Shown: positions 1 through 8,263 of the stretch, piece after piece
Layout: each line of letters begins with the position of its first letter
Position numbering within the stretch: position 1 is the first letter of the stretch
From: Haloarcula sp. H-GB4
GTDB taxonomy: Archaea > Halobacteriota > Halobacteria > Halobacteriales > Haloarculaceae
Assembly (NCBI RefSeq): GCF_030848575.1
Contig: NZ_JAVDDX010000003.1
Span: forward strand, 1-64,000
DNA length: 64,000 bases
Direction of reading: 5' to 3'
Made by a program: the position numbers and the translations under genes
Notes under the pieces: model-generated
What the model was told of the DNA's origin: nothing
The model's input: the letters and a program-made list of their open reading frames with translations, nothing else
Databases searched by the model: none

Positions 1-346
1 CTCGTCGTCGGTCGGTACTGCCGTCATCCTCGACAACGATACGACTGTAGATCGGGTCGCCCGACGATGCCTGAAAGTGTTCGGTTCTGACATCACCTTC
101 GTCAATGTGCAGGTAGCGCCCGCCGTCAGCGGTCACAGCACCCTCGAATTCGAGTGCTGTCTCACTAGCCGCAACAATCGCTCCCGTCGCCCGGTAGTCG
201 TCGGACTCGGGCACCGTGAACCGTTCATCGACCGGTTTCTTTGAGTGAGGGTTTACACTAGTGAACGGATACACAGCGGCGAAGACGAGCGCGAGACAGC
301 ATAGCGCCAGCACACCGTTGAGGAGTCTCGCGGTACGACGGTCCAT
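1..346 (-). CDS. Hypothetical membrane-anchored protein (3' end cut by window)
   Basis: An open frame on the minus strand begins with ATG at 346 and runs off the left edge. The visible 115 residues start MDRRTARLLNGVLALCC, continue with a hydrophobic stretch to about residue 26, then turn into an acidic soluble region with a V-P-E-S-D-D-Y motif. This looks like a signal anchor or uncleaved N-terminal membrane segment followed by an extracytoplasmic domain. No family is recognised. It lies just downstream (same strand) of the membrane protein at 417-1292 and may be co-transcribed with it. The C-terminus is missing, so the function cannot be judged. Confidence 0.6.
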   Translation of the reverse strand, partial: MDRRTARLLNGVLALCCLALVFAAVYPFTSVNPHSKKPVDERFTVPESDDYRATGAIVAASETALEFEGAVTADGGRYLHIDEGDVRTEHFQASSGDPIYSRIVVEDDGSTDRRR

Positions 347-416
347 ATCCCAGTACAAATACTGACCAGCAAAAGCTATTCGAAAACCGCAGTGCGATCA
401 CTGGCGCCCATTCGGA

Positions 417-1292
417 TTATCGCAGCCGGGTGTACGCTACCCAGACGACGACAAGTCCCCCGATGATGATGACGAACTCGATATCGAGGTCGAAGAGGAC
501 GAACTCGAGCGGCAGCAGGTCGGCGTTTCGGGTAGCGAACAGACCGAGGACCAGAACCAGCCCGACGAGCAGGGCCGTCGGAACCAACACCTGTCGGCGG
601 GAGAAGCTGACTGCGCCGACAACCGCAAGGCACAACCCAACAAAGCCAGCCAAAAACAGGAACTGCATCAGGAACGCGACGCCCAGACCGCCCCTGCTGA
701 CGACATCAAGTTGATAGTACTCTCCCTGGTACTGGATGTAGTAGATGCCCTCGTTGAGCGACGGGGCATCGGAGCCGCCCTCGAACTCTGGTGGTGAGTC
801 ACCGTAGATTGAGACCTCATTGTCGGAGTCGGCAAGTGTCTGTGACACCACGTCCTGAGCCTGTGGCGACAGCGACTCGAAGTCGTGGACGACGGGACCC
901 GTGCCGAAGATGCGGTTCTCACAGCCTCTGGCGCTAGTCACAGTCCCCCCGTCATCCCGAGGGCCGCGGTGAGCATCAATACAGTAATACGTGTCATCGA
1001 CCGCAACGATTGTCGAGCCGTAATCGGGACGGAACTCGGTGGCTGCGTCCAGCTCCTCCGCCGAGACTGCGGCTTCACCGGAGGTATTGTGTGCTGTCCT
1101 GACCAGCGCTTGGCCACCATCTGAGAGCTCCTCGTACCGGTAGATATCGCGGTCAGGTTCGGAGATGGAGTACGTGTGCTGAGTCCGGGAGTGGTCATAG
1201 ATCTGGATGCCAGCGAACAACACGAGACCGATGCCGGCCAGTATTAACAAGAGGGCCGGGACCTGATCGCGGGTAGGACGGGCAGGGACCAT
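417..1292 (-). CDS. Uncharacterised membrane protein with extracytoplasmic domain
   Basis: The protein is about 291 aa if it starts at the ATG at 1292 (MVPARPTRDQ). A longer frame begins at 1361, but a GATATAG box lies about 20-25 bases before 1292, which fits a leaderless haloarchaeal start. It has one membrane segment near residues 12-30, an acidic globular domain of roughly 160 residues that includes three cysteines (YYCIDAH, RGCEN), and then three or four hydrophobic helices at the C-terminus. The layout is typical of haloarchaeal surface-facing membrane proteins of unknown role. The gene downstream on the same strand (1-346) also has an N-terminal anchor, so the two may form an operon. 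No catalytic motif is seen. Confidence 0.7.
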   Translation of the reverse strand: MVPARPTRDQVPALLLILAGIGLVLFAGIQIYDHSRTQHTYSISEPDRDIYRYEELSDGGQALVRTAHNTSGEAAVSAEELDAATEFRPDYGSTIVAVDDTYYCIDAHRGPRDDGGTVTSARGCENRIFGTGPVVHDFESLSPQAQDVVSQTLADSDNEVSIYGDSPPEFEGGSDAPSLNEGIYYIQYQGEYYQLDVVSRGGLGVAFLMQFLFLAGFVGLCLAVVGAVSFSRRQVLVPTALLVGLVLVLGLFATRNADLLPLEFVLFDLDIEFVIIIGGLVVVWVAYTRLR

Positions 1293-1395
1293 AGAGGACG
1301 GTTCTATATCGCTTTGTAAGTGCTTTGTCACGCCGGCTACGCAATGACCACCCTCACTCAATCGGCGTAGCCAGTTTTTCCACCCCGGTCGCAGG

Positions 1396-1629
1396 CTACT
1401 TTTTCGGGAGGGTTGCGATGAACTCGTTTGAACCGATGCGGTCGACAGTGTAGCCCTCGGCGTCGAACGATTGTCGCTCCGCGGCCATCTGGTGATAGAG
1501 CGGCGTCGGCTCGTGGTCGTTGACTATCGTCAGTGCCTCTCCGCTGTCCAGGTCCTCGAACGCATCGAAGATCTTCGGGTGTCGCTTCGGCGGTGGAATC
1601 TCTCGAAGATCGAGTTGTTGTTCTGCCAT
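1396..1629 (-). CDS. DUF2249 domain protein
   Basis: A 77-residue acidic protein. The pattern LDLREIPPPKRHPKIFDAF near the N-terminus and the block VNDHEPTPLYHQM around residues 37-49 are hallmarks of the DUF2249 family. Those small domains are found alone or fused to hemerythrin-like and denitrification-associated proteins, and a redox or metal-related role is often suggested but not proven. Length matches a stand-alone domain. The ATG at 1629 is followed by an uninterrupted frame. The neighbours are a membrane protein and an ABC exporter, which give no functional clue. The family assignment is firm; the function is unknown. Confidence 0.8.
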   Translation of the reverse strand: MAEQQLDLREIPPPKRHPKIFDAFEDLDSGEALTIVNDHEPTPLYHQMAAERQSFDAEGYTVDRIGSNEFIATLPKK

Positions 1630-1797
1630 GCAATCTATCGATCACTAGCTACTGTAGAGAGCCTTTGTGCGAATATATTCAGGGCAGGGCTCCAACAGCG
1701 ATACCACGGAGCCCGCATTCGGTTACATCGACCACATCACCGATATATTTCGGTGGGCTGTGTTCTCTTCGTCGTTACAGACGACCGCTTTTGCAGT

Positions 1798-3231
1798 TCA
1801 GGCCTGGTGATACCGGTTCAACCACTTCGGTAGCGACCGACGGTAGAGGCCGACACCGACAACGCCGAGGACACCACCAAACCCACCGAGCGCGGCAAGC
1901 AAGGTCCCAGACAGCGGCGAGATGGCGAACCCGGCGATAAGGATCGGGACTAGCGGAAGGACCATTGCCGCGCCGAAAACAGCGAACAGGGCTGTGTCGA
2001 AGAGGAACTCGTTCGGAGAGAGGCCGGTGAGGTACACAGTAGTACCGAAGATGTAGCAGGCAACGCCGACGAGCAGGACGGCCCCGACGGCTGCCTCAAC
2101 GACCGGCCCGCCACGCCAGACGAGTGCGAGTCCGTAGAACACGAGTCCGACCAGTGGGCCGAGCAGGAGGAACGCCCGAAACTTCCCCGCGAAAACGGCT
2201 TTCACAGAGAGTGGGTGGGCGAAATACAGGCTCACATCGTCGGATTGTGTGAGCCAGTTGTAGGTCGTAAACCCCGAGAGCCCGAGAATAGCACCGAATG
2301 AGATCCCAGTGGACGGTGGCACGCCCGTTATCTGTCCGGCGAAATCGACCAGTGCGGCAGTGACGCCGAACAGCACCGCCGCTGAAAAGAGGACTTTCCC
2401 GAACCCGCCAGCGCTCCGGTGGATGTCGAGCAGGCTCTTCGTTGCAACTGGGTCACCGAGCCGTCGCCACCAGCGGCGGAAGGCCGGTGTGACCGTTCGA
2501 GCGGGACGGGGCGCGGTCGCATCGAAGGTGGCAGCGCTGAGCAGAAAGACGATGAGGATACTGGCAACCGTCGCTCCGGTCCGCACAGGGGTCTGGGCGA
2601 GGAACAGACCGTAGGGGGTGTAGGAGACGATATCGACACCACTTGCCAGCGCTGCACCGACGGCGACGAGTGGGGCCGAAAGTAGCGCCAGACCGGGAAC
2701 GCCGCGGCCAGCGAGACCGAGGGCCGCAATCGTCGTTCCCATCCCGAAGACGAACGTCAGTGCCAGAGTCGTCCACAGAAGGGAGACAGTCTCAGCCACG
2801 AGGAGGGGCCCAGCGGCTCCTTGGACTGCAAGCACCGTTCCAAGAGAGATCGGCAGCAGAAACAGCACTGCGTAGTAGACACTGTCCTTGACGATGAACA
2901 GTCCCAGCAGCGTGTTCTGCGATAGCGGGAGTGTGCGGGCCGAAAAGACCAGCAGCGTCACATCACCGAGAAGATTCCGGAGCGCATCCCGTCCCACAAA
3001 GCCGATAGACCCCGTGTGGAGACCGAAGACGAATACCAGTGCGTGGAGGCCGGCGAACACGGTTTCCGGTTCGGTCCCGGTAACAGAGAGAAGTTTGGCT
3101 GCGCCTCCAGCGAGCAGACAGATAAACACCGGAAACAGGGAGAAGTGACTGCCGCGAAAGAGCCGGCTGTGGAGTCGCCACTCCTCCCGGAGCATCTCGA
3201 CAAACACCCTGCGCGCCCGTCCGTCACTCAT
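1798..3231 (-). CDS. ABC-2 type exporter permease
   Basis: A 477-aa hydrophobic protein with about 12 predicted membrane segments after a short basic N-terminal tail (MSDGRARRVFVEMLREEWRL). Its ATG overlaps the end of the upstream ATPase gene by 8 bases (3224-3231), so the two are surely co-transcribed and translationally coupled. It has no periplasmic binding-protein partner nearby, so export or membrane remodelling is more likely than import. The substrate cannot be read from sequence. Family members in haloarchaea are large ABC-2-like permeases of about this length. Confidence 0.8.
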   Translation of the reverse strand: MSDGRARRVFVEMLREEWRLHSRLFRGSHFSLFPVFICLLAGGAAKLLSVTGTEPETVFAGLHALVFVFGLHTGSIGFVGRDALRNLLGDVTLLVFSARTLPLSQNTLLGLFIVKDSVYYAVLFLLPISLGTVLAVQGAAGPLLVAETVSLLWTTLALTFVFGMGTTIAALGLAGRGVPGLALLSAPLVAVGAALASGVDIVSYTPYGLFLAQTPVRTGATVASILIVFLLSAATFDATAPRPARTVTPAFRRWWRRLGDPVATKSLLDIHRSAGGFGKVLFSAAVLFGVTAALVDFAGQITGVPPSTGISFGAILGLSGFTTYNWLTQSDDVSLYFAHPLSVKAVFAGKFRAFLLLGPLVGLVFYGLALVWRGGPVVEAAVGAVLLVGVACYIFGTTVYLTGLSPNEFLFDTALFAVFGAAMVLPLVPILIAGFAISPLSGTLLAALGGFGGVLGVVGVGLYRRSLPKWLNRYHQA

Positions 3232-3973
3232 GTGTCAGCGGTTTGGGTCCCTGGTCCACTGTCGCGTCGACGTTGTCCAGAAACACGTCGAGGAGCGTCA
3301 CATCGGCGTCGAGTTCTGTCGGCCGGACATCAGCGACGAGGTCGCCGCCGTACATGATGCCGACCCGCGAACAGAGTTCGGCAGCAACGTCTACGTCGTG
3401 TGTTGTGACGACAATTGTGTTGCCGTCGTCCCGGTACGAACGCAGGAAGCGCTTGACCCGCTCCTGAACGATCGGATCGAGATTCGCCAGCGGTTCGTCG
3501 ATGAATACGACAGCAGGCTCGTGGAAGAACGCGCCGGCGATCATCACTTTCTGCTGTTGGCCCCGCGAAAGGTCCGAGGACAGCGTGTCGAGCTTCTCGG
3601 TAAAGCCAAGCCGGTCGGCCCACGACTCGGTCTGCGCTGTCACTTCGTCGTCGGGCATATCCCGGATAGCACCGACGAAGTCGAAGTACTCGCGCGGCGT
3701 CATGAAACTCGGCGGTGACTCTTTTTCAGGGAGAATCCCCGCTCGTTCGCGGACCGCTGTTGGCTGCGTTGCCGGGTCGACACCGAGTACCGCTGCCTGT
3801 CCACTGTCCGGACTGAGTTGTCCGGTGAGGATCTCCATCGTCGTGGTCTTGCCGGCGCCGTTCGGCCCGAGCAGTCCGAAGAACTCACCATCGTCGATGC
3901 TGAGCGAGAGGTCGGCTATCGCGGTTACGTCGCCGTAGGACTTCCGGAGTGATTCGATCTCGATTGCTGTCAC
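3224..3973 (-). CDS. ABC transporter ATP-binding protein
   Basis: A 249-aa ATPase with the full motif set. Walker A is GPNGAGKTT at residues 36-44, the signature is LSRGQQQK, Walker B with the catalytic Glu is VVFIDEP, and the H-loop is TTHD. It belongs to the CcmA/NatA-like ABC-2 exporter class. The partner permease starts inside its last codons. It acts at the cytoplasmic face and powers the permease at 1798-3231. The start ATG at 3973 follows a TA-rich stretch (GTATAAGCTGTTATACTA, 4001-4020 on the plus strand) that could supply the operon promoter. The substrate is unknown. Confidence 0.92.
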   Translation of the reverse strand: MTAIEIESLRKSYGDVTAIADLSLSIDDGEFFGLLGPNGAGKTTTMEILTGQLSPDSGQAAVLGVDPATQPTAVRERAGILPEKESPPSFMTPREYFDFVGAIRDMPDDEVTAQTESWADRLGFTEKLDTLSSDLSRGQQQKVMIAGAFFHEPAVVFIDEPLANLDPIVQERVKRFLRSYRDDGNTIVVTTHDVDVAAELCSRVGIMYGGDLVADVRPTELDADVTLLDVFLDNVDATVDQGPKPLTHE

Positions 3974-4421
3974 GGAGTTCTTTCCACTATCGTGGTTCTG
4001 TCCGTATAAGCTGTTATACTAGATGAGAACATCCCAGATGATCTGATAGCGGTTTCGCGGATACGTGCATCTAACTTGACGAATCTGTGCCCTGCAGTAT
4101 CGGCCTCATCGACGGCGAGACCGCGTTTTTGACCAGCGACGGCGAACGCGATAGCGGATTCGACAGTATCTACTGTACCCTCCCGATGTGGTGGACCGGG
4201 CGTCAGGGGTACTCGATGAAGCAGTGACGGCGTCGGCTCCGCTCAGTAACCACATCGATACCGCCAAAAGTTAACTCCGGCCGGCATAGCGGACGCGATA
4301 TGTATTGAGCGGTATACTTGTCAGAGATGTATCGGCCGAAGTGTCACCTGCTGTCCGTGTTGGTATAACCGTTGTTTGAGTAATCGGTATCTCTTAACAC
4401 ATGACAGGATAGATATGTGAC
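3974..4421. other. 448-base intergenic stretch
   Basis: This separates the divergent ABC operon and the membrane protein at 4422. It holds the ABC-operon promoter region (TA-rich at about 4001-4020), a possible tiny gene at 4087-4227, and a TTAA box near 4394-4397, which is about 27 bases before the ATG at 4422 and fits a leaderless start. Nothing else is evident. Confidence 0.5.
4087..4227 (+). CDS. Possible 46-aa small protein or gene remnant
   Basis: A short open frame starts with GTG and ends with TGA. The translation contains CSIGLIDGETAFLTSDGE and a later YCTLPMWWTGRQGYSMKQ. Third codon positions are mostly G or C (about 37 of 45), like the real genes here and unlike the AT-richer flanks. 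That suggests a coding or recently coding segment. No Shine-Dalgarno or convincing TATA box is seen at the right distance. It could be a small gene missed by length cut-offs or the tail of a decayed gene. Confidence 0.3.
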   Translation: MPCSIGLIDGETAFLTSDGERDSGFDSIYCTLPMWWTGRQGYSMKQ

Positions 4422-5747
4422 ATGGCCCCGCATCGACTCCACCACCTTGCCCTCCTCTGTCTGGTCTGTGCGTCGCTCCTCTGTATCGCCATGCCCGCTG
4501 GCGCAGCGCCCCCACCGCGGCCGCTGTGTGACGCCTGCGGTGACACGTTTGAATCGACAGCCGAGTCCCACGGTGTATCGGTCACCGTCACCCACAGCAA
4601 TGCAACCGTCGCCGTCAACAACAACGGAAGCGCTACGTGGGTCGTCCACAATCGTCTGTCTAATTCAGAGGGGGTTGCACGCCTCCGGGCAAACGAGAGC
4701 CTCCGGACTGCTATCGCTGACAGAGCGATGTGGGACACCGAACTCCTGAGCGCGAACGTTTCCGGTGATGGCGTCATAACGCTACGCTACCGCGAGGCCG
4801 ACTTCGCCGAGCAGTCCGTCGGCAGGACGGTCCGGACTGGCGAGTTTACTGAAGCCTACGGCTATCGAAACCTCGATGGCCTCGGTGCTGACCGGCTTGT
4901 CGTCGTGGCTCCCGACGGGATGCGAGTCGGGCAGGGCATTGACGGCGCAACCGTCTCAGACGACGGACAGCGGATGACGCTGACCGAACTCAACGACGGG
5001 CGTGTTGTGACGTTCGTTCCCCAGGATACGGCCATTGGGCCGCTGTTGAGTCTACTCGCGGTCGGAACACTTCTCGGTCCCGTGATGGCAGTGAAAGCGA
5101 TTGCGTACATCACGCTCCCCGCAGCGGTGTTTACTCTCTTGATTGGCGCTGCTGCCGGGGGCGTTGACTGGCTTGATTGGGATTTGAAACAAGTCCGAGA
5201 CTCCGCAGGCATCGTATTCGCCGGCGTCGGCGCGCTAGCGACTGTCCTGTCGCTTCTTGGAGCAGCGGGCGTTTTGCGGGTAGGTGGCATAGCGGCACCG
5301 CTGTTCGGCGGTGGCACTGCGCTGTTCGTGTGTGGAATAGCCCTTTCTCAGCAGCGTGTCCGTGAGCGCACAAGCTATCGGGCGGTCGTTGGCGGCGCAG
5401 TAGTCGGCGCGGGCATCGCGCTCGGAGTGACGATAGCGGCGGCGCCGATGGTTGTCAGGGACGGGTTCACCTTCCTAGTGTCAACACTGTTGATTCTTGG
5501 ACCGGCGTTTGTGCTTCTCCCGGCTGGGTACGCAGTCGGCCACGGAAACCGCCGGCTGGCGTTGAAAACCGCCGCCATCGGGTTCGTGCTGTCGATGCTG
5601 CCAGTTCTTCCGATACTGCCTGCACCGGTTGGACTGGGCGTGCTTTTCATCCCCGTGGCCACGGCCAGCGCCGCCGCCGTTGCTATCGTCGGCCTGCCTA
5701 TCTTCCTTGCCGGCGTCTCGCTCGGCGTTCCCTCGTCTGGCCGTTGA
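4422..5747 (+). CDS. Secreted-domain plus multi-helix membrane protein
   Basis: A 441-aa protein. Residues 1-29 form a signal peptide ending near AGAAPPP. A Cys pair (LCDACGD) follows, and then an extracytoplasmic domain to about residue 200 with many N-x-S/T sites. The last 230 residues hold about eight membrane helices rich in Gly and Ala. The arrangement resembles haloarchaeal membrane proteins with an N-terminal surface domain, but I recognise no named family. A TTAA element 27 bases upstream supports the ATG at 4422. No operon partner follows; the next gene is 240 bases away. Confidence 0.75.
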   Translation: MAPHRLHHLALLCLVCASLLCIAMPAGAAPPPRPLCDACGDTFESTAESHGVSVTVTHSNATVAVNNNGSATWVVHNRLSNSEGVARLRANESLRTAIADRAMWDTELLSANVSGDGVITLRYREADFAEQSVGRTVRTGEFTEAYGYRNLDGLGADRLVVVAPDGMRVGQGIDGATVSDDGQRMTLTELNDGRVVTFVPQDTAIGPLLSLLAVGTLLGPVMAVKAIAYITLPAAVFTLLIGAAAGGVDWLDWDLKQVRDSAGIVFAGVGALATVLSLLGAAGVLRVGGIAAPLFGGGTALFVCGIALSQQRVRERTSYRAVVGGAVVGAGIALGVTIAAAPMVVRDGFTFLVSTLLILGPAFVLLPAGYAVGHGNRRLALKTAAIGFVLSMLPVLPILPAPVGLGVLFIPVATASAAAVAIVGLPIFLAGVSLGVPSSGR

Positions 5748-5986
5748 CCAGTTCTCTGGCGACAGCCGTAGTGCGAGCACACACTCGGTGTGGGTCTGAA
5801 CAGCCCGGCGTAGACGTGTCAGTTTATCATAGACAACCACGGTCGCGCCCTGATTTGATTAGCTGTACGTGACTGTGCTACACTATATCATGTACTTTAT
5901 ATGTACTCGAAGATAGCATCGATGTTACCTGATTGTAGTTATGTTGCCGGTAGTACATACGTGCGCAAACCGAAGAGAGATGTATA

Positions 5987-6604
5987 ATGTCACAGACGAA
6001 TGCCGCCCATAATCTCGACGACGAGATCGCAGAATACCGTGACCCTGTCCACAACGTCGACCCGCTCTTTGTCAATCGCTGGTCGCCCCGTGCGATGACT
6101 GGTGACTCTCTCGCTGACGATGACCTCCATTCGTTGTTTGAAGCCGCACGCTGGGCCCCGTCCGCGTTCAATAATCAGCACTGGCGGTTTGTCTACGCTA
6201 CTCGCGAAGACGACGAGTGGGACTCCTTCCTCGACCTGCTGAACGAGGCCAACCGCTCCTGGGCACGCGATGCTGGCGCGCTCATCGCCGTCTTCTCGAA
6301 GGTCACCCTCGACCACAACGGCGAGCCCGCTGTGACGCGCTCTTTTGATACCGGCGCGGCATGGCAGAACCTCGCTCTCGAAGGCGCTCGGCGTGACCTG
6401 GCTGTCCATCCGATGGCGGGCTTCGACTGGGACCGGATTCACGACGTCCTTGGCGTCCCCGAAGACGAATTCGATGCCGAGGCGATGGTCGCCGTCGGTG
6501 AACGCGCCGACCCCGAAACGTTACCTGACGACCTCAAAGAGCGTGAAGAACCGAGCGGTCGGAAGCCGCTGGACGAAATTGTCTTCAGCGGCCGGTTTGA
6601 GTGA
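5987..6604 (+). CDS. Nitroreductase family protein
   Basis: A 205-aa soluble FMN-dependent oxidoreductase. The family pattern is clear: RWSPRAMTGDSLADDDL (residues about 27-43), then FEAARWAPSAFNNQHWRFVYA, which carries the Arg and Ser-x-x-Asn-x-Gln FMN phosphate contacts, and later DTGAAWQNLALEGARRDL, the helix that closes over the flavin. Members reduce nitro compounds, quinones or similar acceptors with NAD(P)H. The physiological substrate here is unknown. Length is normal for the single-domain type. It stands alone, followed by the 5S rRNA region. Confidence 0.9.
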   Translation: MSQTNAAHNLDDEIAEYRDPVHNVDPLFVNRWSPRAMTGDSLADDDLHSLFEAARWAPSAFNNQHWRFVYATREDDEWDSFLDLLNEANRSWARDAGALIAVFSKVTLDHNGEPAVTRSFDTGAAWQNLALEGARRDLAVHPMAGFDWDRIHDVLGVPEDEFDAEAMVAVGERADPETLPDDLKEREEPSGRKPLDEIVFSGRFE

Positions 6605-6790
6605 GCGCCTAGTTGGATTCTGTACGCCGCTTAGATCGCAGCGACCGATATCTCTCCAGCGCTACCGAGCACGAAAATGGGTTAGCACTCCAGAACAGAA
6701 TGCCGGAGCAAGTCGTATCGTACGTTTCGATTTTCTGCTATTGAACGGGTGAACTGTGTTCGGGTAGTTTTCGTCTCCGAGTAGCTACCC

Positions 6791-6795
6791 TTATA
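6791..6795 (+). promoter_or_regulatory. TATA box of the solitary 5S rRNA gene
   Basis: The TTATA at this position is centred 26 bases before the deduced first base of the 5S rRNA (6819), exactly where an archaeal TATA box belongs. It implies independent transcription rather than read-through from an rRNA operon. Confidence 0.6.
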
Positions 6796-6818
6796 CCTGT
6801 GGCCCCCAGAGTAGGTAT

Positions 6819-6940
6819 ATAGGCGGCCACAGCGGTGGGGTTGCCTCCCGTACCCATCTCGAACACGGAAGATAAGCCCACCAGCGTTCCAGGGAGTACT
6901 GGAGTGCGCGAGCCTCTGGGAAATCTGGTTCGCCGCCACC
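6819..6940 (+). rRNA. rrf: 5S ribosomal RNA, solitary copy
   Basis: The 122 bases match the Haloarcula marismortui 5S rRNA as I remember it, except at about five places. Helix I is intact (GGCGGC near the 5' end, GCCGCC at the 3' end). The differences include 73 G to A with 108 C to T, which keeps a base pair (G-C to A-U), and 106 C to T, which turns a G-C into a G-U pair. So helix IV is preserved. The flanks AGGTAT (6813-6818) and ATACCT (6945-6950) are complementary and could extend the terminal helix as a processing stem. No 16S, 23S or tRNA gene lies nearby, so this is an orphan copy. Confidence 0.93.
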
Positions 6941-7049
6941 ATTCATACCTCTTCACAAGTACTGGTGAGCTACGCGACTTCGCTATAGCACTGCATACAC
7001 TAACATCACGGTTTCGGGGTCACGTCTCGGAATACTCAGTCTATCGAAG

Positions 7050-7922
7050 TCAGTTTCGCTCGAAGCTGAAACCGCCATCGCCGTCTCCCTGTACGGTCAG
7101 AACTGCATTCTCGGATTCTTCTGTTACGGCTGCAGTCACTGAGCCCGTTACGAACTCTCGAAGGCGGCTTTGGGTTGGTTTCCCTATCACAGTGACCGTA
7201 TAATGCGTAGACTCGTTGATTATTGCTTCCGCAACATCAGGTGCTTCGAGATGCCATGTGTCGAGGGTGACCGACTCCGGGAGACGGGTTCGCGCTGTTT
7301 CGAACAGCTTTGATGCTCTTGCCACCGCAGTCTCGTCTTTCGTTTCAGACACGTGGAAGAGGTCAAGGGGTGCGTCTGCGCCCATCGCTAACGCGCCGCC
7401 GACAACAACTCCGAGAGCAGAATGTGTGCCTTCGGCAATCGGGACAAGTACCGATGAGATTCCCGAGGCAGGTCGTGAATATGTAACGGAGACAACATCG
7501 CACGATGCTTTCTTTCGCATCCGGTCGGCTGCGTTGCCTCGAAGTCCTTCACCAAACAGTTCGGGTGTGTGCTCGTCCAACACAGCCAACTGGACGTGGC
7601 GCCGTTGTGCGACCTTGATTGCGGTCTTGAGTGGGCTATCGGTCTCTTCAACAATCAAATGCGCGTCAGCAGTGTGCGTCTCGTCCAGTCGTGCCTGCAG
7701 TAGCTTTCGACCGACTGAAGTTGTCTCTGAACTCCGGGTAGCGCCGCCCGTGAGAAAATCAAGAACGAGCAGTTCCCCATCGATACCGTCCGCGATGTTC
7801 AGCGCAGTCTCGAACGTGAAATCGTCGTGTGTACTGAAAATCGGGTAGAGAATTCGTTGTGGCGGAGCAGCAGTATCAGAGCGCTCCAGAAACTCCTGCA
7901 GACTGGTTTCTGTGTGAGTCAT
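7050..7922 (-). CDS. Tandem universal stress protein (UspA-type)
   Basis: About 290 aa from the ATG at 7922 (MTHTETSLQEFLE). A longer frame reaches 8105, but its first 61 residues are Cys/Arg-rich and not haloarchaeal in character. Two Usp-like alpha/beta domains are visible: PPQRILYPIFSTHDDFTFE opens the first, and SSVLVPIAEGTHSALGVVVG opens the second. The protein ends FSFERN. Such tandem Usps often bind nucleotides and sit with transporters. It is divergent from the Lrp-TrkA_C regulator at 8264 and near a TrkA-like gene, so a role in adjusting cation uptake is plausible. A GATAAAC-like element about 25 bases upstream fits a leaderless message. Confidence 0.8.
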   Translation of the reverse strand: MTHTETSLQEFLERSDTAAPPQRILYPIFSTHDDFTFETALNIADGIDGELLVLDFLTGGATRSSETTSVGRKLLQARLDETHTADAHLIVEETDSPLKTAIKVAQRRHVQLAVLDEHTPELFGEGLRGNAADRMRKKASCDVVSVTYSRPASGISSVLVPIAEGTHSALGVVVGGALAMGADAPLDLFHVSETKDETAVARASKLFETARTRLPESVTLDTWHLEAPDVAEAIINESTHYTVTVIGKPTQSRLREFVTGSVTAAVTEESENAVLTVQGDGDGGFSFERN

Positions 7923-8263
7923 GCTACGTACTGATTGTTTATCCGTAATAAGTGCGTGGAGATATTGCGGATAGCGTATTAGATGTATGCTGTAGCTCAG
8001 ATATACCAAAAGCCAACACCGAGGACACGCGCCTGTCCGTCTGTGTAGGCGCAACACGTTCCGGAGCGGTGTCGCAAACAGTGTTTGAATCGCTGTATAG
8101 GTCAATCGGCGAATGAACCACCTAGACCGCGGTAATAGCCCGACTCCAAGTCGACGATGTCTCGTTATGATCGGTTACTCGCCGAGTCAAATTGTCGACT
8201 GTCATCTTTAGCCGCCGTCGGGTTAAGGGAAAAAGGGATTGCCACGCCCCCTGTAGTTCCAGT
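7923..8263. other. Divergent intergenic region between Usp and Lrp-TrkA_C genes
   Basis: About 340 bases without a supported gene. It must carry both promoters. A TTAAGGG element lies near 8223-8229, about 40 bases before the Lrp start, and a GATAAAC-like box faces the Usp gene. Frames in it are shadows. Confidence 0.4.
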
